Origin: VFMC01 sp037131575
Lineage (GTDB): Bacteria > Actinomycetota > Acidimicrobiia > Acidimicrobiales > Ilumatobacteraceae
Reading direction: 5' to 3'
DNA length: 9,355 nucleotides
Assembly: GCA_037131575.1 (NCBI GenBank)
Contig: JBAXQV010000123.1
Location: 1 to 9,355, forward strand
Notes under the pieces: generated by a model
Databases searched by the model: none
What the model saw: only the letters and a program-made list of their open reading frames with translations
What the model was told of the DNA's origin: nothing
Program-made: the position numbers and the translations under genes
In this document: positions 1 through 5,859 of the stretch, one piece after another
Numbering within the stretch: position 1 is the first letter of the stretch
How the letters are laid out: each line of letters starts with the position of its first letter

Positions 1-844
1 GCGTACGCAACCGGTGTGGGATGACTTCGTGGTGCATCTCGCCGACGCGCTGCACGCGCAGGGCAAGTTGCTCTCCGTCACCGTGCCGGTGGGCGTGGCC
101 GTGGCGACGGCCTACTCGGTGTACGACTGGCGCGGCATCATCCCCAGCATCGATCGTCTTCGGTTGATGACCTACGACTACAGCTACAGCGTGCCGGGGC
201 CGGTGTCGCCGGCGAGTTGGGTGCAGGCGGCAATCTCCTTCACCAAGGCGCTGGTGCAGGTACTCGGTCGCGACCCGAAGATGGTGCAGATCGGCGTGCC
301 CACCTACGGGCGCAACTGGGCGGCGGTGCTGTCGGGCACGTGCGCCAACAGTGTGGTGGGCAAGAGCGACCCCACCATGAAAGCGGCGAAGGCATTGGCT
401 GCTGCCAATGGCGCCACGCCCACGCGGCATGCATCGGGCGAGATGACGTTCACCTACGACGAGTTGTACACCTCGGGCGGGGTGCGGCTCGGCCCGGCTG
501 GGCAATCGGCCACCGTGTTCGAGGTAGCACGTCACCAAGACGGTGCACCGCCAAGCGCGCCGCTGGCGCCGCCGATGCTGCCGTTGGCGACTCCTCGCCT
601 GTCGGCCGCAGCGCTGGTCGACGTGCGTGGGCCTGCCGATGGCGGGGCGATGGCGCGGGCGCAGCGTCTGGGCGTGTGCAAGGTGCGCCACACGGTGTTC
701 TACCCCGACGAGGTCACGGTGTTGCAGCGGGCGCAGATGGTGTTCGACGCAGGACTTGGTGGCATCGCCATCTGGGCGCAGGGCTACGAGTCGCCCGAAC
801 TGTGGCCGCTGCTGCGCGACTTCGGCGATCAGCACGCTGCCTGA
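1..844 (+). CDS. Family 18 glycoside hydrolase (YaaH/chitinase-like), 5'-truncated
   Basis: This is the C-terminal 280 residues of a TIM-barrel protein of glycoside hydrolase family 18, of the YaaH/spore-germination type. The reading frame is already open at base 2, so the true start lies before the window; the GTG at 14 is simply an internal valine. Visible barrel signatures are a strand with GKLLSVTVP (about residues 21-29), the family's LMTYDYSYS segment (55-63), GVPTYGRNW (98-106), and a final strand with GGIAIWAQGYES (253-264), ending in a helix closing the barrel. The catalytic DxxDxDxE motif normally lies upstream and cannot be judged. A Pro/Ala-rich stretch at about 180-198 looks like a surface loop. 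Family members cleave or bind beta-1,4-linked N-acetylglucosamine polymers such as peptidoglycan glycan or chitin, usually outside the cell. Any signal peptide or LysM domain would be off the window. Substrate and activity are inferred from the family only. Confidence 0.85.
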   Translation, partial: RTQPVWDDFVVHLADALHAQGKLLSVTVPVGVAVATAYSVYDWRGIIPSIDRLRLMTYDYSYSVPGPVSPASWVQAAISFTKALVQVLGRDPKMVQIGVPTYGRNWAAVLSGTCANSVVGKSDPTMKAAKALAAANGATPTRHASGEMTFTYDELYTSGGVRLGPAGQSATVFEVARHQDGAPPSAPLAPPMLPLATPRLSAAALVDVRGPADGGAMARAQRLGVCKVRHTVFYPDEVTVLQRAQMVFDAGLGGIAIWAQGYESPELWPLLRDFGDQHAA

Positions 845-881
845 TTGCCACCCAATCGGTACGCTGCGGGCAACGCACATC

Positions 882-888
882 GAGGAGG
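882..888 (+). promoter_or_regulatory. Strong Shine-Dalgarno site of the thiolase gene
   Basis: GAGGAGG lies eight bases before the ATG at 897 and is nearly a perfect complement to the 16S rRNA 3' end. It decides the thiolase start: the same frame is open far upstream (to 543) but only through the shadow of the preceding gene. Confidence 0.85.
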
Positions 889-896
889 ACATCGCA

Positions 897-2078
897 ATGG
901 CTGGTTCGTACATCGTCGCAGGGGCTCGCACACCCATCGGCAAGATGAGTGGTGCACTGGCTGCCTTCAGCGCAGCCGATCTGGGTGGTTTCGCCATCAA
1001 GGCAGCGCTCGAGCGTGCGGGCGTATCGCCCGAAGAAGTCGAGCACGTCATCATGGGCCAGGTACTCATGGCCGGTCAGGGCCAGGTGCCCGCACGTCAG
1101 GCTGCGGTGAAGGCCGGCATCCCCATGAGCACTCCGAGCGTGAACATCAACAAGGTGTGCCTCTCGGGCCTCAACTCCATCTACCTCGCGAACCAGATGA
1201 TCGCCGCCGGTGAGGCCGACATCGTGGTGGCCGGTGGCATGGAGAGCATGACCAACGCCCCGTACCTCGCCCCGGGCGCACGTGGCGGGTTCCGCTACGG
1301 CAACACCGAACTCGCCGACGCCATCATCAAAGACGGTCTGTGGTGTGCGTTCGATGCCTGCCTCATGGGCCTCGGCACCGAGCGCTACTCGGCGGGCAGC
1401 ATCACTCGCGAGCAGCAAGACGACCTGGCCATGAAGAGCAACGAGCGCGCTGCCAATGCCATCAAGGAAGGCCGCCTCGCCGACGAGATCATCCCCGTCA
1501 GCATCCCGCAGCGCAAGGGTGAGCCGATTCTGGTGGAGACCGACGAGGGCGTGCGCCCCGGCACCACCATGGAGTCGCTCGGTGGGCTGAAGCCAGCCTT
1601 CGACAAGGAGGGCACCATCACGGCTGCCAACGCGTCGCAGATCAGCGATGGCGGTTCGGCTGTGGTGATGATGAGCGAGCGTGCACTCAACGCTCGTGGC
1701 ATCACGCCGCTCGGCCAAGTGGTGAGCTATGGCATGGTGGCCGGCCCCGACAGCGCCTCACTGCTGCAGCAGCCCAGCCGGGCCATCATGCAGGCCTTGA
1801 CCCGCGCCGGGAAGTCGGTGGCCGACGTCGACCTGTTCGAGATCAACGAAGCCTTCGCCGCCGTGGGTGTGGCCTCGATGGCCGACCTCGGTATCAGCGA
1901 CGAGATCGTGAATGTGAACGGTGGCGCCATCGCCCTCGGCCACCCCATCGGCATGAGCGGCAACCGTCTTGCACTCACACTGCTCCACGAACTGCGCCGC
2001 CGCGGTGGTGGCATGGGCGCTGCGGCACTGTGCGGTGGTGGCGGCCAGGGCGATGCCCTGATCGTGCGCACCGTCTGA
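897..2078 (+). CDS. Acetyl-CoA C-acetyltransferase (thiolase)
   Basis: A 393-residue thiolase, the normal family length, that condenses two acetyl-CoA to acetoacetyl-CoA or runs the reverse thiolytic cleavage in the cytoplasm. The full catalytic set is present: nucleophilic Cys88 in INKVCLSG, the NEAFA motif before the C-terminal half, His349 in GGAIALGHPIGMSG, and Cys379 in CGGGGQGDA. These positions match the classic Cys89/His348/Cys378 arrangement within one residue. NEAFA rather than HEAFA is typical of biosynthetic (acetoacetyl-CoA) thiolases, as opposed to long-chain degradative ones, but substrate range cannot be fixed from sequence. The start follows a strong ribosome binding site, 52 bases after the glycoside hydrolase stop. 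The gene could be read from the upstream transcript or from its own promoter; no clear promoter is visible in the short gap. A small GC hairpin follows the stop codon. Symbols such as atoB, phaA or fadA are all possible, so none is assigned. Confidence 0.95.
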   Translation: MAGSYIVAGARTPIGKMSGALAAFSAADLGGFAIKAALERAGVSPEEVEHVIMGQVLMAGQGQVPARQAAVKAGIPMSTPSVNINKVCLSGLNSIYLANQMIAAGEADIVVAGGMESMTNAPYLAPGARGGFRYGNTELADAIIKDGLWCAFDACLMGLGTERYSAGSITREQQDDLAMKSNERAANAIKEGRLADEIIPVSIPQRKGEPILVETDEGVRPGTTMESLGGLKPAFDKEGTITAANASQISDGGSAVVMMSERALNARGITPLGQVVSYGMVAGPDSASLLQQPSRAIMQALTRAGKSVADVDLFEINEAFAAVGVASMADLGISDEIVNVNGGAIALGHPIGMSGNRLALTLLHELRRRGGGMGAAALCGGGGQGDALIVRTV

Positions 2079-2093
2079 CCGACGCCTGCATCC

Positions 2094-2107
2094 GGGCCAT
2101 CAGGCCC
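2094..2107 (+). terminator. Small GC hairpin after the thiolase gene
   Basis: GGGCC (2094-2098), loop ATCA, GGCCC (2103-2107) form a perfect 5-bp GC stem with a four-base loop, 15 bases after the thiolase stop. No U-run follows, so it would be at best a weak or U-less terminator of the kind common in high-GC actinobacteria. It lies just upstream of the promoter-like sequence at 2116. Confidence 0.35.
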
Positions 2108-2115
2108 AAGGGTGC

Positions 2116-2144
2116 TTGACATCGTTTCGTAATATTTGTAATGT
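2116..2144 (+). promoter_or_regulatory. Consensus-like sigma-70 promoter in an AT-rich island
   Basis: TTGACA (2116-2121), a perfect -35 hexamer, is followed after exactly 17 bases by TAATGT (2139-2144), which fits the actinobacterial -10 pattern TANNNT. The bases 2116-2153 are only about 29% G+C (11 of 38), in sharp contrast to the surroundings. The predicted start point near 2151 falls immediately before a strong stem-loop. No protein-coding gene lies downstream on this strand: recR is on the opposite strand, and the next plus-strand gene starts at 4819. GTAAT is directly repeated inside the island (2129-2133, 2138-2142), followed by GTAAC (2143-2147), which could be operator half-sites. 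Confidence 0.5.
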
Positions 2145-2153
2145 AACTGTCAT

Positions 2154-2187
2154 GTCGTGAGCGCCGTCCAGGAACGGCGTTCACGAC
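2154..2187 (+). repeat. Inverted repeat forming a 14-bp stem-loop
   Basis: GTCGTGAGCGCCGT (2154-2167) pairs with ACGGCGTTCACGAC (2174-2187) around a six-base loop, CCAGGA. Thirteen pairs are Watson-Crick; the remaining one is G-U when transcribed left to right (A-C on the other strand). The stem is therefore better formed in a plus-strand RNA than a minus-strand RNA, which favours plus-strand function. It would sit at the very 5' end of a transcript from the promoter at 2116. Confidence 0.8.
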
Positions 2188-2189
2188 GA

Positions 2190-2255
2190 GATCGGGGCAT
2201 CGCCCCTCGAGTTGGTTCTGCCGCCCGCGCCAACCCGAGGTGAGATGCCCCGATC
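2190..2255 (+). terminator. Long interrupted hairpin, possible terminator or RNA fold
   Basis: A perfect 12-bp outer stem, GATCGGGGCATC (2190-2201) with GATGCCCCGATC (2244-2255), continues inward after a small internal loop. The inner pairs are CCTCG (2205-2209) with CGAGG (2236-2240) and GTTGG (2211-2215) with CCAAC (2230-2234), closed by a 14-base loop. This gives about 22 paired bases. In the plus direction TTTT follows at 2260-2263, five bases after the stem. In the minus direction it lies about 30 bases past the recR stop, so it could also end the dnaX-recR transcript. GGGG (2194-2197) can alternatively pair with CCCC (2203-2206) in a local hairpin that competes with the long stem. Confidence 0.55.
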
Positions 2256-2286
2256 GCCGTTTTCGCGCCGTGAGGAGATCGGGCGG

Positions 2287-2895
2287 TCAGGCCGACAGGT
2301 CGCGGCGGCCTTCGAGTGCCCGGCCGAGGGTGAGCTCGTCGGCATACTCGAGGTCGCCGCCCACGGGCAGGCCACTGGCGATACGCGTCACCTTCACACC
2401 GAACGGCTTCAACATGCGCGCCAGGTACATGGCGGTGACCTCACCCTCGGTATTGGGGTTGGTGCACAAGATCACTTCGCTGATGCCTTCGGGTTCGAGC
2501 CGGGCGAACAGTTCCTTCATCTTCAACTGTTCGGGCCCGATGCCCTCGAGCGGGTTCATGGCGCCGAGCAGTACGTGATAGCGACCGCGGAATTCGCCAG
2601 TGCGCTCGATGGCCACGATGTCGCGGGCTTCCTCCACCACGCACACCATGCTCGAATCGCGGCGCTCATCGGCGCAGATGGGGCACAGTTCGTCGTCGGC
2701 CACATTCCAGCAGCGCGAGCAGAAGCGCACCTTCGCCTTGGCCTCGGTGAGTGCCCGGGCGAGGCGGTGCACATCGTCGGTGGAGGTCTTCAGCAAGTGG
2801 AACGCGATGCGCTGCGCCGACTTGGGGCCGATACCCGGCAAGCGGCCGAGTTCGTCGATGAGCACCTGCACCGGGGTGGTGTAATTGCTCGCCAT
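2287..2895 (-). CDS. recR: Recombination protein RecR
   Basis: A 202-residue RecR of standard length. RecR forms a ring-like clamp and, with RecO and in some contexts RecF, loads RecA onto SSB-coated single-stranded DNA during gap repair. All family parts are visible: an N-terminal helix-hairpin-helix (about residues 13-32, with LGRLPGIGPKSAQRIAFHLL), a four-cysteine zinc finger (Cys59, Cys62, Cys71, Cys74 in CSRCWNVADDELCPIC), a Toprim domain (from about 83, VCVVEEARDIVAIERTGEF, through GAMNPLEGIGP and TNPNTEGEVTA), and the C-terminal GLPVGGDLEYADELTLGRAL segment. The ATG at 2895-2893 shares its A with the dnaX stop codon, and no good Shine-Dalgarno site precedes it, so translation is probably coupled to dnaX. 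The long hairpin at 2190-2255 is the likely transcript end. Confidence 0.97.
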   Translation of the reverse strand: MASNYTTPVQVLIDELGRLPGIGPKSAQRIAFHLLKTSTDDVHRLARALTEAKAKVRFCSRCWNVADDELCPICADERRDSSMVCVVEEARDIVAIERTGEFRGRYHVLLGAMNPLEGIGPEQLKMKELFARLEPEGISEVILCTNPNTEGEVTAMYLARMLKPFGVKVTRIASGLPVGGDLEYADELTLGRALEGRRDLSA

Positions 2896-4715
2896 CAGCG
2901 TCGCTCGTCGAGCAGTTCGGAGCCGGGGAAGGCCTGGGCGAGCCGGTCGATGGGAGTGATGGCCGCTTCGGGCGGTGCGTCGACCAAGTCGGTGAGATCG
3001 ATCTCTTCATCGGGCGTGGGCGTGGCTGGCGCCGGCTTGGGTGAGGTGCTGCTGGCGGCGGGCGCAGATGCGGTAGGCGGGTCGTCGTCGCGGTCGGCGG
3101 CCGAGTCGACCACGAAGGTGAGCGGTACGGCGGCGCCGAGCGCTTTCACCATGGCCTTGTCGACATCGCCGCGGTACTGCTCGCACTTCGAGCGCTGCGC
3201 CGCATTCGACACGGCCAGGGCAAAGCTGCCGTCGCGCATACCGAGGGGTTTCGTGGCGGCGTAGATGGCACGGGCCAACCCACCCAGGGCAGGCAATACA
3301 TCGCTCGCCCAACGCGCCGCGATGTCGCCAGTGGGTGCCGGCGCTGCGACAGCGGGTGCTGGTGCCGACGGCGCGGGTGCTGATGCCGACGGTGCAGCGG
3401 GTTCGGCTGCTGGCGCGGGCGCTGGTGCCGCTGGAGCGGGTGCCGGGGCGACGGCGGGTAGTGCTGCGGGCGCTGCGGGTGCGGGTGAGGTTGCAGTTGC
3501 CGTTGCGGGTGTGGCTGCGGGTGCGGCACGGCGGGCGTTGCCGCCGAGTTGTACCCGGCCGGTGGCGGGGTCGATGGGCGCTGCCGGCGCCGGGGTGCCA
3601 CCGCCCACGTTGCCCGTAGCGACGGCCTTCTCGAGGCGGTCGAGGCGGTCGAGCACCGTGCCCATGTCGTTGGCCGAGGCCTCGTGGGTGAGCTGCACGA
3701 GCGCCACTTCGAGCAACAACCGCGCGTCGGGTGCATGGCGCATGTCGACGAGGATCTGCCCCAGCCGTTCCATCGACCGCACCACTTTGCCGGCACCGAG
3801 ACGCACGGCCTGCTCGGCTACTTCCTTCGCCTTCGTATCGGGCAGGGCCACCAATTCGGGTGCCATGAGCGACAAGAAGCAATCGCGCAAGTGGCGAACG
3901 ATGTCTTCGGTGAGCGTGCGCGGATCGCGACCCTGGTTCATGGCGAAGGCCACCGCCGTGAGGGCCCGGCCGGGGTCGAGGTCGATGAGCGATTCGACGA
4001 ACTCGCCGAAGTCGACCACATCGAGCGAATCACCACCGGTCGACGCGATGAGTTCGAGTGCGCTCAGCGTGTCGCGGGCCGAACCGGCACCTTGTTCGAG
4101 CGCAGCCTGAATGGCGGCTTCGCTCACATTCAGGCCAGCGTCTTCGGAGACCCAGCGCACATGCTGCTCGAGTTCGTCCATGGGCAGCAGGTGGAAACGC
4201 AGGTGCTGGGTGCGACTGCGAATGGTGTCGCTCACCTTCTGCGGGTCGGTGGTGGCCAGCACGAACACCACGTGAGCCGGAGGTTCTTCGAGGGTCTTCA
4301 GCAGCGCCGCCTCGGCACCCTTGGTGAGCATGTGCACTTCGTCGAGGATGTATACCTTGTGCCGGCCGGGTGTGCCGAGCGATGACTTCTCGATGAGATC
4401 GCGCATGGCATCGACACCGTTGTTGCTGGCGGCGTCGAGTTCGTGCACGTCGAAGCTGGTTCCACGCTCTACCGCAAGGCACGAATCGCAGGCGCAGCAG
4501 GGTTCGCCGTCGATGGGCGCCTCGCAGTTGAGCACCTTGGCCAGGATGCGCGCAGAGGTGGTCTTGCCCGTGCCGCGGGGACCTGAGAACAGGTATGCCT
4601 GGCCCTCGCGGTGGTTGATGACGGCATTGCGCAGCGCCCGCACCACATGCTCTTGCCCGCGCATTTCACTGAAGCGACGAGGCCGATAGCGGCGATACAG
4701 AGCTTGTGTGGCCAT
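2895..4715 (-). CDS. dnaX: DNA polymerase III subunit gamma/tau
   Basis: A 606-residue DnaX, the ATPase motor of the clamp-loader complex that loads the beta sliding clamp and, in the tau form, links polymerase cores. The AAA+ module shows Walker A GPRGTGKT (45-52), zinc-binding Cys64, Cys73, Cys76 and Cys79 (the same numbers as in Escherichia coli DnaX), Walker B VYILDEVHML (121-130), sensor 1 ATTDPQK, and an arginine-finger-region SRTQ where many homologues have SRC. Domain III, which oligomerises, ends near 370. A low-complexity Ala/Pro/Thr linker covers about 394-462 (bases 3330-3536). A folded C-terminal region (465-540) resembles the tau extension, followed by another flexible acidic tail. 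The start chosen is ATG 4715, giving the canonical MATQALYRRYRPRRF; the frame is open to 4748, but those 11 residues are not conserved. I see no A-rich slippery sequence for making gamma by frameshift. recR follows with a one-base overlap. Confidence 0.97.
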   Translation of the reverse strand: MATQALYRRYRPRRFSEMRGQEHVVRALRNAVINHREGQAYLFSGPRGTGKTTSARILAKVLNCEAPIDGEPCCACDSCLAVERGTSFDVHELDAASNNGVDAMRDLIEKSSLGTPGRHKVYILDEVHMLTKGAEAALLKTLEEPPAHVVFVLATTDPQKVSDTIRSRTQHLRFHLLPMDELEQHVRWVSEDAGLNVSEAAIQAALEQGAGSARDTLSALELIASTGGDSLDVVDFGEFVESLIDLDPGRALTAVAFAMNQGRDPRTLTEDIVRHLRDCFLSLMAPELVALPDTKAKEVAEQAVRLGAGKVVRSMERLGQILVDMRHAPDARLLLEVALVQLTHEASANDMGTVLDRLDRLEKAVATGNVGGGTPAPAAPIDPATGRVQLGGNARRAAPAATPATATATSPAPAAPAALPAVAPAPAPAAPAPAPAAEPAAPSASAPAPSAPAPAVAAPAPTGDIAARWASDVLPALGGLARAIYAATKPLGMRDGSFALAVSNAAQRSKCEQYRGDVDKAMVKALGAAVPLTFVVDSAADRDDDPPTASAPAASSTSPKPAPATPTPDEEIDLTDLVDAPPEAAITPIDRLAQAFPGSELLDERR

Positions 4716-4723
4716 TGCTGTGG

Positions 4724-4748
4724 AGCCTACCCAACCGGTGCCGAGCAA
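4724..4748 (-). promoter_or_regulatory. Candidate leaderless promoter of dnaX-recR
   Basis: Reading the minus strand, TAGGCT (4729-4724) fits the -10 pattern TANNNT and ends eight bases before the dnaX ATG. That spacing would put the transcript start at or next to the start codon. No Shine-Dalgarno sequence is visible, as expected for a leaderless message. The preceding CGGTTGGGTAG is shared letter for letter with the region before the gene at 5860. TTGCTC lies 13 bases further upstream, which is too close for an ordinary -35. Confidence 0.4.
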
Positions 4749-4806
4749 GCGTTGTGTCTCTACGTCAGCGACTACCGTGCTGGTCAGGAGAAGGGCTGAT
4801 CAGGCG

Positions 4807-4813
4807 AAGGGAG
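4807..4813 (+). promoter_or_regulatory. Shine-Dalgarno site of the lipoprotein gene
   Basis: AAGGGAG at 4807-4813 lies five bases before the ATG at 4819. It picks this ATG over the far-upstream open frame (back to 4708), which has no signal peptide at its start. The 103-base divergent gap between dnaX and this gene shows no strong plus-strand promoter; a weak TTGTGT/TACCGT pair near 4751-4773 is the best I can see. Confidence 0.65.
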
Positions 4814-4818
4814 CTGCG

Positions 4819-5829
4819 ATGCGAATTCGAACGATGGCACTGGTCGGGGCATGCGCCGTGTCGGCCCTTCTAGTCACGGCATGTGGTGGTGACAGCCCGA
4901 AGCGGCTCACTGCCAGCGCCTTCTCCAACGCGTTGGGCGATGCCTGCGCCAACGTGAGCGATGAGCTCGACAAGCTCACGAAACCTACCGACGCCGCATC
5001 CTCGGTCACCTTCGCGCGTGCGGCCATCAAGTCGCTCACAGCCGGCATGGCACAGTTCGCCACCCTGGTGCCGCCAGCTGACCTGGCGGCCCCGTACAAG
5101 AATTTCCAGTTGCTCATCAACGATGAGATCACAGCGCTCGATGCCATCAAGGCGGCCGGCCGCAACAACGACGAGGCCGGTGTGTCAGCCGGTATCGACA
5201 AGTTGGCCAAGCTGTCGAACGAGCAGAATGGGCTGGCCACCGATCTCGGTGTTCCCGAATGCGGCGATCAAGCGAGCACCACCACGGAGCCGGCATCGAC
5301 CGAAGCACCCTCTACCGCTCCGGCGCTCACGCTTCCGGTCACTCTGGTTCCGGTCACGGAAGGCCCCACCGATTCGGCAGCTCCCGGTACGTACCCGTTC
5401 GAAGTGATCGATCTCGGTGCGACGACCAAGGCACCACCGGGCTTCACGCTCGAGTCCACCACCCCCGACGATTCCACCTTGCAGACCATCGCTGATGATC
5501 CCGGCCTCGGTACCGACCTGCGCTCGATCGGCGCCGCCGATCTCATCGATACCGCGACGGGCCTGCGTGTCGCCACCATCTGGTTCGGGGTCGCCGACGA
5601 GCAGGTTGGTGCCATGCCAGCTTCGTGGAAAGACCTCGATTGCGGGAGCGAGGGCACGTTGCTCACTTCGGCAACGGGTGTTGTGGGCCTGGTCTGCAGT
5701 GCCCCCAGCGGCACCGAGAACGACAAGGTGTTCACTGCCACAGATGGCATTTTCGGTATTTCGGTGTACTCGGTGGCGGGGGTGAACCCGGCCGACGTTG
5801 CCGACGCATTCCTGAGCGCAAACGCCTGA
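4819..5829 (+). CDS. Secreted lipoprotein of unknown function
   Basis: A 336-residue protein I do not recognise as a named family. It opens with a typical lipoprotein signal peptide: positive MRIR, a hydrophobic core, and a lipobox LVTAC, with Cys22 as the lipidated residue. It is therefore expected on the outer face of the cytoplasmic membrane. Residues about 31-148 look all-helical, rich in Ala, Lys, Asp and Leu, and are bracketed by Cys43 and Cys148, which could form a disulphide. A Thr/Ser/Pro/Ala-rich linker covers about 150-190. A second domain at about 191-336 looks mixed alpha/beta and holds another pair, Cys275 and Cys293. The layout resembles substrate-binding or sensor-like surface proteins with two extracytoplasmic domains, but no catalytic motif is visible. 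It lies 30 bases before the copCD-like gene on the same strand, so a shared envelope role is possible but unproven. Confidence 0.85.
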   Translation: MRIRTMALVGACAVSALLVTACGGDSPKRLTASAFSNALGDACANVSDELDKLTKPTDAASSVTFARAAIKSLTAGMAQFATLVPPADLAAPYKNFQLLINDEITALDAIKAAGRNNDEAGVSAGIDKLAKLSNEQNGLATDLGVPECGDQASTTTEPASTEAPSTAPALTLPVTLVPVTEGPTDSAAPGTYPFEVIDLGATTKAPPGFTLESTTPDDSTLQTIADDPGLGTDLRSIGAADLIDTATGLRVATIWFGVADEQVGAMPASWKDLDCGSEGTLLTSATGVVGLVCSAPSGTENDKVFTATDGIFGISVYSVAGVNPADVADAFLSANA

Positions 5830-5844
5830 CCCGCGTCGGTTGGG

Positions 5845-5850
5845 TAGCGT
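5845..5850 (+). promoter_or_regulatory. Candidate leaderless promoter of the CopCD-like gene
   Basis: TAGCGT fits the TANNNT -10 pattern and ends nine bases before the ATG at 5860. No Shine-Dalgarno sequence is present. It is preceded by CGGTTGGG, as at dnaX. CTGACC sits 13 bases upstream (5826-5831) and overlaps the stop codon of the lipoprotein gene. The gene may also be read through from upstream. Confidence 0.4.
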
Positions 5851-5859
5851 TGCACCACC

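Larger units (their letters stand above)
2151..2264 (+). ncRNA. Candidate two-hairpin small RNA (unnamed)
   Basis: The intergenic space between the convergent thiolase and recR genes holds what reads as a compact RNA gene of about 115 bases. It has a consensus-like promoter (2116-2144), a predicted 5' end at about 2151, a first stem-loop at 2154-2187, a second larger stem-loop at 2190-2255 beginning only two bases later, and a TTTT run at 2260-2263. It is too short and stop-rich to be a convincing ORF: the only ATG at its start (2152) reads Met-Ser-stop. I compared it by eye with SRP RNA, because ffs often lies near dnaX, and the conserved GGAAGNAGC loop is absent. It does not resemble tRNA, tmRNA or a known riboswitch. 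The alternative is that both hairpins form a bidirectional terminator for the two converging genes and the promoter match is chance. Function is unknown. Confidence 0.35.

Noticed and set aside
14..844. GTG at 14 as the real start of the glycoside hydrolase
   Set aside because: The frame is open to the window edge, the barrel is already under way, and no ribosome binding site can precede it; the gene is simply truncated.
714..1718. 334-codon minus-strand open frame opposite the thiolase
   Set aside because: The thiolase is complete with all catalytic residues; the antisense product has no recognisable motif.
2152..2160. Minimal reading frame ATG-TCG-TGA at the start of the candidate RNA
   Set aside because: It encodes only Met-Ser and has no Shine-Dalgarno sequence; it is most likely chance at the base of the hairpin.
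2205..2240. Integron attC-like site from the GTTGG/CCAAC pair
   Set aside because: The core-site pattern RYYYAAC/GTTRRRY is not met, and there is no integrase or cassette structure.
2212..3264. 350-codon plus-strand open frame opposite recR and the dnaX 3' end
   Set aside because: Both opposite-strand genes are certain, the product is low-complexity, and there is no ribosome binding site at its start.
3549..4385. 278-codon plus-strand open frame opposite dnaX
   Set aside because: It is antisense to the conserved AAA+ domain of DnaX and its composition is typical of a complementary-strand shadow.
2895..4715. Programmed frameshift in dnaX producing gamma
   Set aside because: No A-rich slippery heptamer with a following stem-loop is visible in the GC-rich coding sequence.
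4716..4818. SRP RNA (ffs) next to dnaX
   Set aside because: ffs is often near dnaX, but neither strand here nor the 2116-2264 element has the conserved GGAAGNAGC loop.
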